A stretch of DNA of 64,000 bases from DASYYE01 sp035946955. GTDB lineage: Bacteria; Actinomycetota; Actinomycetes; Streptosporangiales; Streptosporangiaceae. Positions 1 through 8,409 of this stretch are shown here, one piece after another. The notes under the pieces were generated by a model, which saw only the letters and a program-made list of their open reading frames with translations, ran no database searches and was not told the origin of the DNA. Location of the stretch: the NCBI GenBank assembly GCA_035946955.1, contig DASYYE010000399.1:1-64000 (forward strand). Reading direction: 5' to 3'. Both the position numbers and the translations under genes were made by a program. The stretch's first letter is position 1. Each line of letters begins with the position of its first letter.

Positions 1-1
1 G

Positions 2-535
2 CACCGGCACCCGTTCACCATTACCAGCGCGTCTGGTAACAACCTGCTACGCTTCGCCATCAAGGCGCTGGGCGACAACACCACCCAGCTCCGGGGCGTC
101 GTACAACCGGGCATGCCCGCAGTGATCCGCGGTCCATTCGGGCGGTTCAGCCACCGCAAGGGCACCAGCCGACAGCTCTGGATTGCCGGCGGCATCGGGG
201 TCACCCCCTTCCTGAGCTGGCTGCGGGGGCTAGAGGAGCAGCCGCTGCGCGGCCCGGTCGACTTCTTCTACACCTCCTCCGGCCCCGATATGCCATACGC
301 CGACGAGATAAAGACGCTCACGGCCGACTCCGGTCTGGTCCACGTTCACTTCGTCGACAGCCGCAACGCGCGCCTCACCGCCCAGCAGGTCCTAGCCAGC
401 GCCCGCGAAAACCCAGCCGCGCTGTCGGCCTTCCTATGCGGCCCAGCCAGCATGGTGCGCAATTTCGAATCGGCATTCCGGCACGCGGGCGTGCCAAGCC
501 GTAACATCTACCGTGAGTACTTTGACTGGCGCTGA
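2..535 (+). CDS. Ferredoxin/flavin reductase-like protein, C-terminal part (5' end outside window)
   Basis: The frame is open from the window edge. The first residues read HPFTITSASG, the FAD-binding HPFT(x)S signature of ferric-reductase/ferredoxin-NADP-reductase proteins. IAGGIGVTPFLSWL follows, the nucleotide-binding GGIGVTP motif, and then LCGPASMV and a C-terminal YREYFDWR, typical of the NAD(P)-binding lobe. It should pass electrons between NAD(P)H and FAD; an upstream membrane haem domain as in predicted ferric reductases is possible but not visible. The internal ATG at 113 is not the start because the motif lies before it. Confidence 0.85.
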   Translation, partial: HRHPFTITSASGNNLLRFAIKALGDNTTQLRGVVQPGMPAVIRGPFGRFSHRKGTSRQLWIAGGIGVTPFLSWLRGLEEQPLRGPVDFFYTSSGPDMPYADEIKTLTADSGLVHVHFVDSRNARLTAQQVLASARENPAALSAFLCGPASMVRNFESAFRHAGVPSRNIYREYFDWR

Positions 536-1016
536 CTTGCCCAGGATCCCCTGGCACCTCGCCGTCGCGTACCACCTGGCCAATAAGTCCCTATTTCGGT
601 GCGGTCGCAGAATTTCGGCATCGGGCTGATCGTCGGCCCCTTACTTAGAGAACCGTTCTACCTGCTTCCAGACCTGGGAGAAGACAGCCCTCATACGTGG
701 ACTGCGCACCTAACTGGCAGATCTGCGCTCACGTTGCGCAGAACCTACCGGGCTCGACAGAAGTCCGTATTCGGCGTTCGGCGTGGGCTGTCAGAGCAGC
801 CGGGCGAGGATTTACCGTGTGTGGCTGCTGCTATTTGAGAGCAGCCGACGTGGACTGCCTATTAGGCGCAGGCCGAGCAAATGCAGTCAACCGTCGCGCT
901 GGTCATAGGCAAGGAGTCTTCGGCAGCCACAGGAATCCGCAGCCACCGTCAGCAGGTGCGCGGCGGCCCGCCCAGCTCCGCGTGCCGGGCGAAGGAGCTT
1001 CACTGAGCCTCGCCGC
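536..1016. other. Gene-poor stretch between the reductase and the DinB gene
   Basis: About 480 bases. Only short open frames of odd composition occur on either strand, none with a recognisable motif or good ribosome binding site. I see no RNA gene or mobile element in it. Confidence 0.5.
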
Positions 1017-1535
1017 TCAGTAGTAGCCGGTGCGGCCGTCGACGCTCTCGCGGAGCAGGTCGGCGTGGCCATTATGGCGCGCGTACTCTTCGATCATGTG
1101 GGTGACGATCCAGCGCAGCGACCAGGGCTGGCCCGTGCGCTCAGACACCTGCTTGCTGAGAACATCCAGGCTCAGGGCTTGCGCGACCACCTGCCGCGCC
1201 GCGGCGCACTCTTCTTCGAAGGCATTGAACGCCTCCGCCGGGTCGGCCTGGTCGACGTCATTGAAGTCCGCGTCCTCATCGGCGGACCTGTCGTACAGAT
1301 CGGGCACGTCCTCGCCGACGAACACCGCCCGGAACCAGCCGCGCTCCACCTCGGCCATGTGCCGGACCAACCCCAGCAGGGACAGGGTGGACGGCGGGAC
1401 GGCGCGCCGCCGGAGTTGCTCGGCAGTCAGGTCCGCGCACTTCCAGATCAAGATCCCCCGGTGATGCTCCAGCCAACCGGTCAGCATCTCCCGCTCGCTC
1501 GCATTCTGCGCCGGTCGCGCCCGGTCCGTCGCCAT
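1017..1535 (-). CDS. DinB/DUF664 family protein
   Basis: 172 aa. The pattern LVRHMAEVERGWF near residue 57 and the C-terminal IVTHMIEEYARHNGHADLLRE supply the spaced histidines that bind a metal in the DinB four-helix bundle; the LR(E) tail is typical of the DUF664 branch. Family members are thiol-dependent (mycothiol or bacillithiol) transferases or proteins of unknown role in the cytosol. The ATG at 1535 is preceded by GAGAGGG at a good distance. It stands alone; its substrate cannot be inferred. Confidence 0.85.
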   Translation of the reverse strand: MATDRARPAQNASEREMLTGWLEHHRGILIWKCADLTAEQLRRRAVPPSTLSLLGLVRHMAEVERGWFRAVFVGEDVPDLYDRSADEDADFNDVDQADPAEAFNAFEEECAAARQVVAQALSLDVLSKQVSERTGQPWSLRWIVTHMIEEYARHNGHADLLRESVDGRTGYY

Positions 1536-1919
1536 GCGGCGACCCTCTCACGGCCGGCCCGGCCGCGCCACCGGGTTTCAGGGCGCCGGTCGCGCCGTCC
1601 ATGCGCTACGGAGGACTTCGGTCCCCCTTCGATGCACACTCCCAGAACCGGATGATCTGGGCGTTGCCACCGACACCAGACGATCAGCCGCGCCCAATCG
1701 ATCCGACGCCACGCTGGGACCATGACCCGGGCGCGCTCTGTGATCGACGCTGGTCCACACTGAGTGCGCGAATACCCGCTGTTAGTAGCGGCAGTCTGAT
1801 CATTTGGCCTGCCATCGGCGCTGTGCCGGAACGAATGTTGTGTACCCGGTCGGATCAGGGGACCGGACAGGTGACCAACGGCCCTGGGCGGCAGCCGTGA
1901 CCGCGGTGATCATCGGGGC
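1536..1919. other. Gene-poor stretch
   Basis: 384 bases with only overlapping low-quality frames. No motif, repeat or RNA gene was recognised; it should contain the promoters of the divergent flanking genes. Confidence 0.45.
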
Positions 1920-2297
1920 ATGGCCGTGATCCTCGCCTACGTCGCTGGGATCATCCTCGCCGCATGGGGGGTGGCGCACGTGGTCCCTACCGCCTGCGTT
2001 CTGGCTGGCTTGGAGCCAGTCACCGTCGATAACCGGCGCTTGGTGTTGCAGGAGTGGCTAGCTGAAGCGTTCACGATGTGGGGCATCGCCGCCATCGTGA
2101 TCGTCGCCACCGCAGTGGGCGGCGCGGCCGGCAGCGATGTCCGGGTGTGGGTGTACCGGGTGGCCGCAGGGTTGCTGGCTGCCCTGGCGGCGCTGACCGC
2201 GCTGACCGGCGCCCGCACTCCCGTGGTCTGGTTCAAGATCTGTCCATTCCTGCTGACCGGATCGGCGGCCCTGCTGGTGGCCGCGAGTTCGCTGTAG
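1920..2297 (+). CDS. Small integral membrane protein of unknown function
   Basis: 125 aa with four hydrophobic segments: about residues 3-22, 50-68, 77-95 and 103-124. Between the first two lies a short hydrophilic stretch around residues 33-48. No catalytic motif or named domain is visible. The ATG at 1920 has only a weak upstream purine stretch. It is probably a four-helix membrane protein of the DoxX-like size class, but I cannot place it in a family. Confidence 0.6.
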   Translation: MAVILAYVAGIILAAWGVAHVVPTACVLAGLEPVTVDNRRLVLQEWLAEAFTMWGIAAIVIVATAVGGAAGSDVRVWVYRVAAGLLAALAALTALTGARTPVVWFKICPFLLTGSAALLVAASSL

Positions 2298-2529
2298 GCC
2301 CGGGCCCAGCGGCGCCCGCCGCGCCAACTCGTCACAATGCCCCAAACGCAGTGGTACCCGAGCCGCCTGCACGCAAATGCATGTCTGCAAGGGCACCGTC
2401 AGCATCGCGCCGAATAGATTGATATGGCTCCAGAGGTTACGGGGGTCCCTTGGACACGGCCAGGTCAAGTAGCCGATTTGAGTTCACGGAATGCAGGCCT
2501 ATTTGGGCGTCACTGGGCTTTGGCCCGGC

Positions 2530-3042
2530 TCAGGCAGCCGCAGTCGCCTCGCCCGGCCCGGCGGCCGCTGGGATCACCGGGTGACGATGCGTGCGCACCC
2601 AGGCGCCCAAGCCCGCGGCCAGGATGACCACCCCCAGGTGGGGCAGGGTGTCGGTCAGGACGCTGACCCGGTCACCATGCAGGACCGGCATGACGGCCAC
2701 GACCAGCGCCGTCACCAGCGTCGCGGCCGCCGCGGTGCGCCGTCCGCGCCGGTCCGCGACAGTGGCCACGGCCAGCAGGACCGGCAGGATCATGATCGTG
2801 TCCAGGTCAGCCAGCGCGTACACCGCCAGAATTCCGGCCAGGGCACTCACCGGCTTACGGCCGCGCAGCAGCAGCGCGATCGTGCCCTCGGCCAGCGCCA
2901 AGACCTGGAACAGCGTGTGGGTGCCGGTCCGCCCAGTCGTTGCGTGCAACACGATCCATACCGCCCCGAACACCGCGATGGGAAGCACGGGGCCCACCGC
3001 CCGCACCCAGCGGGCGGACAACCTCCGGGCCTTCTCCTCCAT
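2530..3042 (-). pseudogene. Orphan membrane domain of a NarL-type sensor histidine kinase
   Basis: 170 aa built from about five hydrophobic helices, ending LGAWVRTHRHP. That is where actinobacterial two-component sensor kinases leave the membrane and begin the dimerisation and ATPase part. The frame then stops after an alanine-rich tail, so no HisKA_3 or HATPase domain is present, and no response regulator lies nearby. This looks like the N-terminal sensor module left after loss of the catalytic half. A small independent membrane protein is the alternative. Confidence 0.5.
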
Positions 3043-3365
3043 GCCGACGACGTTACGGGCCAGATGCCGCCCGCGCGTCGGCGCGCAAGCTGAACTTTCT
3101 CCGGCGTATACGACTTCGGTCGTACGCCCCGGCGCAAGCCGCGCGGCAGTACGTCAACGGCCACGGAGAGGATCTGACGCGTTGAGCCGCCGATCGGTGT
3201 GTGTGCCGCCGCGAGTTCAGGCTGGCGGGAGGCTGTGCCGGTCAGGTCGTTCTGCGGATCCTTCGGCATGTCCGGGGGATTGGCGGTCTCCGGGTCCCTG
3301 AGCACAGGCTGGCCGGGCGGGCCTTCCCCTGGGAGGCTGCGGTCACGACAGGCTGACCTCGCCGG
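3043..3365. other. Gene-poor stretch
   Basis: About 320 bases between the sensor-domain relic and the 3' end of the WYL regulator. Frames on both strands are shadows or lack starts and motifs. No clear hairpin or repeat. Confidence 0.4.
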
Positions 3366-4334
3366 TCACCGGGCTTCGGCCCAGGATGTGAGCTGTCTGG
3401 CCCGTGCGCGTACTCGCTCTCGCAGTTCGTCCGGCTCCTCGATGGCGAACGGGCGGTCGAGCCCGGCTAGGACCGACGGGACCCAGTCGAGGCGCTGAGC
3501 TCGCCATCGCACCCGTACCCACCCGGGTTCCCCGTTGATCGGCTCGATGGTGGCGATCGACCCGGGCATCCGCATCCGTACCACCCGCTCGCTGCCTTGC
3601 ACCCGGACCGAGACCGCGTGCCGGTACGAGGCCCCCGAGACCGCCTCAACTACTTGCGCCGCCGGGTCGAACCCGCCGGGCACCGAGAACTGCCCCTCTT
3701 GGACGACAGCGTGCGCGACCCGGTCCAGCCGGAAGGCGCGCACCTGACCGCTGCGCGAGTCGAGTCCAGTGGCGTACCACCGTCCCCGGCGGGCGACAAC
3801 GCCGTATGGCTCGAGCACCCGTTCAGTGAGCCGGCCGTTCTTGTCGCGGTAGGTGATGGCGAGCGGCCGACGCCGGACGGCGGCCTGGGCGACGGTGAGC
3901 AGCACTCCTGTCTCTGGGGCCGTCGGAGTGCGATCCTCATCCGCATACGAGGTTGCCGCCACGAGGGCGTCGAGCCGGCCGGCGAGCGCGCGGGGCAGCA
4001 CCCGGTGCACCTTGGCGGTCGCGCTCTCGATGGCGAGCGCGGTGTCCGGCTGCAGGGTCGCGCGCCGTGTCCCGACCAGGCCGAGAAGCACAGCAACGGC
4101 CTCGTCGTCGGTGAGCATGAGCGGCGGCATCCGGTAGCCCGGCGCGAGCCGGTAACCGCCGTACCGCCCACGTACAGACTCCACCGGCACGTCGAGGTCG
4201 AGCAGGTGGCCGACGTAGCGCCGAACCGTCCGCTCGTCGACACCCAGCCGGTCAGAGAGCTCGTTCAGGGTGCGGGTGCCGCCTGCCTGAAGGATGTCGA
4301 GCAGTGCCAGAACGCGGGCGAGTGGCTTGGCCAT
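3366..4334 (-). CDS. YafY-like HTH/WYL-domain transcriptional regulator
   Basis: 322 aa from the ATG at 4334. An N-terminal winged HTH (ALLDILQAGGTRTLNELSDR, then VDERTVRRYVGHL) is followed by GRYGGYRLAPGYRMPPLMLTDDEA, the linker typical of YafY proteins. A WYL domain follows (ITYRDKNGRLTERVLEPYGVV, then RWYATGLDSRSGQVRAFRLDRV) and a C-terminal dimer region. A longer upstream frame exists, but this ATG matches the family N-terminus. It probably binds the palindrome at 4358-4374 and controls the divergent SDR-remnant/VOC transcript. WYL domains often sense ligands or nucleic acid. Confidence 0.88.
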   Translation of the reverse strand: MAKPLARVLALLDILQAGGTRTLNELSDRLGVDERTVRRYVGHLLDLDVPVESVRGRYGGYRLAPGYRMPPLMLTDDEAVAVLLGLVGTRRATLQPDTALAIESATAKVHRVLPRALAGRLDALVAATSYADEDRTPTAPETGVLLTVAQAAVRRRPLAITYRDKNGRLTERVLEPYGVVARRGRWYATGLDSRSGQVRAFRLDRVAHAVVQEGQFSVPGGFDPAAQVVEAVSGASYRHAVSVRVQGSERVVRMRMPGSIATIEPINGEPGWVRVRWRAQRLDWVPSVLAGLDRPFAIEEPDELRERVRARARQLTSWAEAR

Positions 4335-4357
4335 GCCAGCAAACTTGTCAGAAATAG

Positions 4358-4374
4358 TGGACGGATTCTGTCCA
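4358..4374. promoter_or_regulatory. Inverted repeat between the WYL regulator and the divergent SDR/VOC genes
   Basis: TGGAC-ggattct-GTCCA gives 5-bp perfect arms around a 7-bp spacer. It lies almost exactly midway, 23 bases from the regulator ATG and 22 bases from the divergent ATG at 4397. That is the expected place for an autoregulatory operator of the WYL protein; the assignment is inferred from position. Confidence 0.5.
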
Positions 4375-4396
4375 GTATCCCATCTAGCGTCAAGAC

Positions 4397-4557
4397 ATGA
4401 CCACGACACGAAACAGCAGCACCCCCCACGCCCCGGCAGCACTCCTCTGGTCGCCGGTGCCACCAGCGGCATCGGCCGCACCACCGCTGTCCGTCTCGCG
4501 GCCTGCGGCCATGCGGCCGTCGCCGCCGACCGCAGCACCGACCATCTAGCCGCATGA
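4397..4557 (+). pseudogene. N-terminal remnant of a short-chain dehydrogenase
   Basis: From the ATG at 4397 the frame begins MTTTRNSSTPHAP. After a one-base shift near 4430-4440 the other frame reads LVAGATSGIGRTTAVRLAACG, the glycine-rich cofactor motif (TGxxxGIG-like) of SDR enzymes, and stops at 4557 after about 40 residues. The catalytic YxxxK half is absent. In related loci a WYL regulator often diverges from an SDR or VOC gene, so this looks like the decayed first gene of the operon, leaving only the VOC gene intact. Confidence 0.6.
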
Positions 4558-4609
4558 GCACGAACTTCGCCACACCAGCACCGCCACCCTTGCAGCGAAA
4601 GGAACTGTC

Positions 4610-5020
4610 ATGGACTTCGTCTCAGTCCGCATCATCACCAGCGACGTCGAACGCCTCGCGACCTTCTGGGAGCAGGTGACCGGCCTGCCCGCCGCCCGGC
4701 CCGTCCCGGTTTTCGCCGAACTCCGCACGCCCACCGCGACCATCGCCATCGGCGCCCCCGCGACCGTCGGGATGCTCGGCGACGCCAGTCCGGTACCCGG
4801 CCAGAACCACTCGGTCTTCGTCGAACTGCGCGTCGACGACGTCGACGCGACCTGGCAGCGAATCAAGAACCTTGTCCCCCAGACCATCCCCGAGATCGTC
4901 CAAGAGCCGACCGACACGCCGTGGGGCAACCGCTCGGCAATCCTGCGCGACCCCGACGGCGGACTGGTCAACCTCTTCACCCCCATCACGCCGCAGGCAA
5001 AGGCAAAATACGGCCTCTGA
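4610..5020 (+). CDS. VOC-superfamily (glyoxalase/bleomycin-resistance-like) protein
   Basis: 136 aa. The beta-alpha-beta-beta-beta repeats of the vicinal-oxygen-chelate fold are visible: MDFVSVRIITSDVERLATFWEQV at the start, HSVFVELRVDDVD in the middle, and WGNRSAILRDPDGGLVNLFTP at the end. A good AAAGGA ribosome site precedes the ATG. Members are metal-dependent lyases, dioxygenases or binding proteins; the substrate is not evident. It follows the SDR remnant and is probably controlled by the divergent WYL regulator. Confidence 0.85.
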   Translation: MDFVSVRIITSDVERLATFWEQVTGLPAARPVPVFAELRTPTATIAIGAPATVGMLGDASPVPGQNHSVFVELRVDDVDATWQRIKNLVPQTIPEIVQEPTDTPWGNRSAILRDPDGGLVNLFTPITPQAKAKYGL

Positions 5021-5531
5021 CCGACCCCCGGCGGCCGACGCCACCACAGCCGGCACCCACCAACAGGCAACACGTTCAGCGAAAGCACAACACCGTGCCA
5101 GCCTCAACAGCACAAACCGGCCCGCCGCCCCCAACCCCAGCCCACGGCCACCACCCAGCCGACACCAAAGGCCAGCCCACAGCCCAATGCCCAGACCAGA
5201 CGTCCTGTGCCCCGCCGTCTCTTCCGCATGGTCGCGGCCTGGATCTCGTGATCGCTGGCCTCCGGGGATCGGTTTCGAAGCGCACGAAGTCCCGCTCCGA
5301 GTCGATGACGCGCGAGATCGGTTCAGCCTGACGCTAACTCCCCAGTCCCCGCAGTTCAGGACGGCTGTTGAAGCAAAGTGTCGATCTGACGCCAACGTGG
5401 TGTGTCGGCGATCCCTCCCACGGCTGAGTAGACACGCGTCCAGGCCATGTGTTCATGCACCCGCCAGCACCGGGCGTGAGCGCTCTTCTGCCGCTGCGGG
5501 CGGGTGACGATCAGCGGGGTCTGGGCGGTGG
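5021..5531. other. Gene-poor stretch downstream of the VOC gene
   Basis: About 510 bases. Long antisense frames exist but have low-complexity Gly/Arg/Leu composition. One minus-strand frame (about 5345-5537) ends in a peptide rich in Arg, His and Trp that I could not assign; it may be a gene relic. No RNA gene seen. Confidence 0.35.
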
Positions 5532-5555
5532 GTGTCGCGGGTCCAGGCTTGTTTC

Positions 5556-5765
5556 ATGAGCAGGTTCGTGGAAGACATCCGCCGCGCCGCAGCCCGGGAT
5601 GACCTTCCTCGCCGTTTCCGAGCCGATGATGTGCGACGTGCTTGCCTTGGGTGGGCTGATCACACTACGGCGTGTTCCTCCCGAAGCACCAACGCGGGGA
5701 ATCCTGGCGGGTACGCGGAGTACTTCGAGCCGAATCCTGACGGCTCTTACAGCCTCCTCCGCTGA
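5556..5765 (+). CDS. Small conserved-type protein with an apparent compensating frameshift pair
   Basis: 69 aa from the ATG at 5556. It begins MSRFVEDIRRAAARDD and ends GNPGGYAEYFEPNPDGSYSLL, which resembles small actinobacterial DUF7669-like proteins as I remember them. The middle (TTACSSRSTNA) does not fit, but one frame over, 5666-5698 reads YGVFLPKHQRG, which joins smoothly to NPGGY. So a one-base loss near 5665 and a one-base gain in the G-run at 5696-5699 appear to have scrambled eleven codons while keeping the frame. Function unknown. Confidence 0.5.
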   Translation: MSRFVEDIRRAAARDDLPRRFRADDVRRACLGWADHTTACSSRSTNAGNPGGYAEYFEPNPDGSYSLLR

Positions 5766-5812
5766 GTCGTAGCACGCACCCTCGAGCCGCTGGGCGTGCG
5801 GTGTAGCCGGGC

Positions 5813-6166
5813 TCAGCCACCGATGTAGAGTTCGCCGTCGCGTTCGGTCACCGGCGCCCGCCCGAGCGGCAGCACTCGCGTGAGCATGCGGTATCCGAAG
5901 CCCAGGCCAGGCACCTTGGCGAAGACGCCCTGCGGTCCCCGGACCATCTGCCCGGTCCCGACGTCATAGACCGAGTGGTGCCAGGGGCACACCAGGCACC
6001 CGTCCTCATCGATACTGCCACCCGCCAAGTCAGCGCCGAGATGGCGGCACCGGCGCGTGACCGCGAAGTAGCGCCCACCGGCGTTCCCGACGGCATAACG
6101 CCCCGCGCCCACCACCTTGCCCGGCGGGAGACCGGCAGCTGCGCCAACCCGCTGCTGTGCACTCAT
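5813..6166 (-). CDS. Rieske [2Fe-2S] domain protein
   Basis: About 117 aa made almost wholly of one Rieske domain. The cluster ligands are visible as C-R-H-L-G (Cys41, His43, numbered from GTG 6169) and C-P-W-H-H (Cys61, His64). VYDVGTGQMVRGP follows, as in soluble Rieske ferredoxins and nitrite-reductase small-subunit-like proteins. It should carry one electron to an oxygenase or reductase partner in the cytosol, but no partner gene is adjacent. AAGGAGG lies just upstream; the ATG at 6166 is the better-spaced start. Confidence 0.9.
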   Translation of the reverse strand: MSAQQRVGAAAGLPPGKVVGAGRYAVGNAGGRYFAVTRRCRHLGADLAGGSIDEDGCLVCPWHHSVYDVGTGQMVRGPQGVFAKVPGLGFGYRMLTRVLPLGRAPVTERDGELYIGG

Positions 6167-6398
6167 CACGCCTCCTTCCGCGGACCCTGCCTGCTGATAT
6201 CGACCCTAAGCCGCGATCGGCCGCGGTGGTGTCCGGCAGCCAGCATCTCTCTCCGGCGTAAGAAGCCGCCGCCCCGCGAGCCACCACTGCCAGGCGCCGG
6301 CACCCCGGGCGCGCATAGACACCCGCTTCTGGCTGACAGCATGCACGGATGGGCGTGGCCTGGGGCGCCCGCGCCGGGCGGGACGGCGGGCGAGTGTC

Positions 6399-6404
6399 TA
6401 AGCT
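6399..6404 (+). promoter_or_regulatory. Probable -10 element of a leaderless methyltransferase transcript
   Basis: TAAGCT ends seven bases before the GTG at 6412, which would put transcription start on or next to the start codon. This supports the GTG at 6412 over the upstream ATG and GTG. Confidence 0.4.
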
Positions 6405-6411
6405 CGCTGCC

Positions 6412-7227
6412 GTGGCCGATGATTTTGATCCCGTGGCACATAACCGGGCCGCATGGGACCGCGAGGTCGACAGCGGTAACGAGTGGACCCGGCCGGTCGG
6501 GCCGGATGTCATCACCCGGGCGCGGGCGGGTGACTGGTCGGTTGTGCTCATCGGCTATCAGCCGGTGCCGCGCGACTGGTTCCCGGCTGACCTGGCCGGC
6601 GCGGCGGTTCTGTGCCTGGCTTCCGGCGGCGGCCAGCAGGGCCCGGTGCTGGCAGCGGCGGGCGCGAGCGTGACCGTGTTCGACAACTCGCCGCGGCAGC
6701 TGGGCCGGGACGCGGAGGTGGCCGCACGGGACGGGCTGGCGATCCGCACGGTCCTTGGCGACATGCGTGACCTGAGTGTCTTTCCCGATGCGAGCTTCGA
6801 TGTGGTGTTCCATCCGGTGTCGAACGTGTTCTGCCCGGATGTTGCGCCGGTCTGGCGGGAGTCGTTCCGGGTGCTGCGGCCGGGTGGCGTGCTGCTGGCC
6901 GGGTTCATGAACCCCGACGTGTTCATCTTTGATGTCGCGGCGCTAGAACGGGACGAGCTTGTGGTGCGCTACGGGCTTCCGTTCTGCTCGCTCGATCTTC
7001 CCGATGCCGAGCGGCTGCAATACTACGGCGACGGCCCGGTCGAGTACAGCCATTCGCTGACCGCCCAGCTCGGCGGCCAGCTAGACGCCGGGTTCAGCCT
7101 GACCCACCTGGTCGAGGCCCCGCATCAAGCGGACCCCACCAGGCGGTACATGCCGGGCTACTTCGCCACTCGTGCCACCAAACCTCGCTCAACAGCCGGT
7201 AATTCGAACATGCCGCCGGGTGTGTGA
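6412..7227 (+). CDS. Class I SAM-dependent methyltransferase
   Basis: 271 aa. It starts MADDFDPVAHNRAAWDREV. Motif I is VLCLASGGGQQGPVLAAAGASVTVFDNS, the SAM-binding glycine loop with an acidic residue at the end of strand beta-2. VLGDMRDLSVFPDASFDVVFHPVSNVF is the motif II/III region, and ESFRVLRPGGVLLAGFMNP is the post-motif. This is the methyltransferase_11 type, cytosolic, substrate unknown. Upstream in-frame ATG (6349) and GTG (6394) codons are possible, but the -10 spacing and family N-terminus favour 6412. Confidence 0.85.
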   Translation: MADDFDPVAHNRAAWDREVDSGNEWTRPVGPDVITRARAGDWSVVLIGYQPVPRDWFPADLAGAAVLCLASGGGQQGPVLAAAGASVTVFDNSPRQLGRDAEVAARDGLAIRTVLGDMRDLSVFPDASFDVVFHPVSNVFCPDVAPVWRESFRVLRPGGVLLAGFMNPDVFIFDVAALERDELVVRYGLPFCSLDLPDAERLQYYGDGPVEYSHSLTAQLGGQLDAGFSLTHLVEAPHQADPTRRYMPGYFATRATKPRSTAGNSNMPPGV

Positions 7228-7455
7228 GTTCGGGAACCGATATGCGGGGATTCCAGCCTGCCGCGCGGGCCAGTCGTAGCCCCCTGCGGGGCACGGGGTG
7301 CGGGTAGACCATTGCCATAAAGTACGGTCGGCTCCCCCTTAACGAGCAGGTGACCACCTTACGGGCGGTTCTCCTGCGCAACCACCCGACCTTGCCGCAC
7401 CGTGAGCGCGGCTGGTGGGGTGGTGTGCGGCTGAGCTGGCCGTGGTCAGTACGCG

Positions 7456-7461
7456 TAAGAT
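7456..7461 (+). promoter_or_regulatory. Probable -10 element of a leaderless VOC transcript
   Basis: TAAGAT lies exactly six bases before the GTG at 7468, with no ribosome binding site upstream. This is the leaderless arrangement common in actinobacteria. Confidence 0.45.
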
Positions 7462-7467
7462 CGCCAG

Positions 7468-7851
7468 GTGGCGCACTACAGCAGGCTGTCTAAGATCGTG
7501 ATCGACGTCCCCCCTGCCGATCATGACCGCGAGCTGATGTTTTGGAGCGCAGCCACCGGCCAGCCGCTGGCCCAGTTCGACAGGCACCCCGAGTACCACG
7601 GGGCTGCACTGCATGGCCAGGAGTTGTGGCTGCTGACCCAGCGGCTCGGCGACGGCCCGGCCAGGGTGCACATCGACATCCACACCGACGACCCAGCCGC
7701 CGAGATAGCCAGGCTGGAGAAGCTCGGCGCCGAACTGGTCCAGCAGGTGCACTCCTGGTGGGTAATGCGCGATCCGGCCGGGCTGCTGTTCTGCGTCATC
7801 CCGGAAGCCCCTGGAGTACTCGACGACAGCAACGCCCAGCACTGGGACTGA
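7468..7851 (+). CDS. VOC-superfamily protein (glyoxalase-like)
   Basis: 127 aa from GTG. SRLSKIVIDVPPADHDRELMFWSAATG begins the first half and VHIDIHTDDPAAEIARLEKLGAE the second, ending VMRDPAGLLFCVIPE. This is the pattern of the glyoxalase_6-type VOC subfamily of actinobacteria. Candidate metal ligands are histidines in HIDIHT. It is a single-domain protein expected to dimerise; the substrate is unknown. Transcription is probably leaderless. Confidence 0.85.
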   Translation: MAHYSRLSKIVIDVPPADHDRELMFWSAATGQPLAQFDRHPEYHGAALHGQELWLLTQRLGDGPARVHIDIHTDDPAAEIARLEKLGAELVQQVHSWWVMRDPAGLLFCVIPEAPGVLDDSNAQHWD

Positions 7852-8006
7852 TCCAGCAGGATCAGCCCGCAGGCCCCAGACACACATCCGGTCATGCCGC
7901 GATGGCGGCGTGTTGAAGCGGTCTGGGTCGGCTACTCGATCAGCTGTGCTCCCACTGCGTAGTGCGCTCAGGTGCCGGTTGCCTCCCGCGATGCTGCTGT
8001 CTCGGC

Positions 8007-8012
8007 TACCGT
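8007..8012 (+). promoter_or_regulatory. Probable -10 element of a leaderless zinc-ribbon gene
   Basis: TACCGT is spaced by six bases from the GTG at 8019. It supports 8019 as the start rather than the upstream in-frame ATG at 7962. Confidence 0.4.
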
Positions 8013-8018
8013 CGGGGC

Positions 8019-8345
8019 GTGCACTGCCCACGCTGCAGACAGCCGTTTAGCGGCGGGCCTCAGGCATCTGTGTGCCGCAACGGCGCGATGGAACTGTCTC
8101 ACGCCGCGCACGAGGCGCTGTGGGCCGTCGTTGACAACGACCCGGCCGACGCACCTGCCTCCTCCACACGCCGGGGAGGGCAATGGCATTGCCCAGCCGA
8201 TGGCACCCGGATGAATGAGTCACGTGGGCAGGTGTGCTGCCCCGCATGCGGCAGGTACCTCCCGCACTCGCTCCTTTACCAGCTCATCGAATTCCATACC
8301 CACCGGACTGTCCACTCCGCTGAGGAAACGCACGACTCCGGATGA
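8019..8345 (+). CDS. Small cysteine-rich (zinc-ribbon-like) protein
   Basis: 108 aa starting VHCPRCRQPF. It carries three Cys pairs or clusters: CPRC at the N-terminus, HCPADGTRM in the middle and VCCPACGRYLPHSLLYQLIEFHTH near the C-terminus. These are knuckles of the kind that bind zinc. I do not recognise a named family. It is followed within 65 bases by a second tiny Cys/His protein. A nucleic-acid or protein adaptor role is plausible but unsupported beyond the motifs. Confidence 0.6.
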   Translation: MHCPRCRQPFSGGPQASVCRNGAMELSHAAHEALWAVVDNDPADAPASSTRRGGQWHCPADGTRMNESRGQVCCPACGRYLPHSLLYQLIEFHTHRTVHSAEETHDSG

Positions 8346-8409
8346 CCCACCGCGCGGCTGTACTGATGACGGTTATTCCCATGGCTCTGGCCTGGCATAA
8401 TGGGCAACG

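Noticed and set aside
4622..5395. 257-codon minus-strand frame over the VOC gene
   Set aside because: Antisense to a well-supported VOC gene; the rest is Gly/Leu/Arg-rich without a domain.
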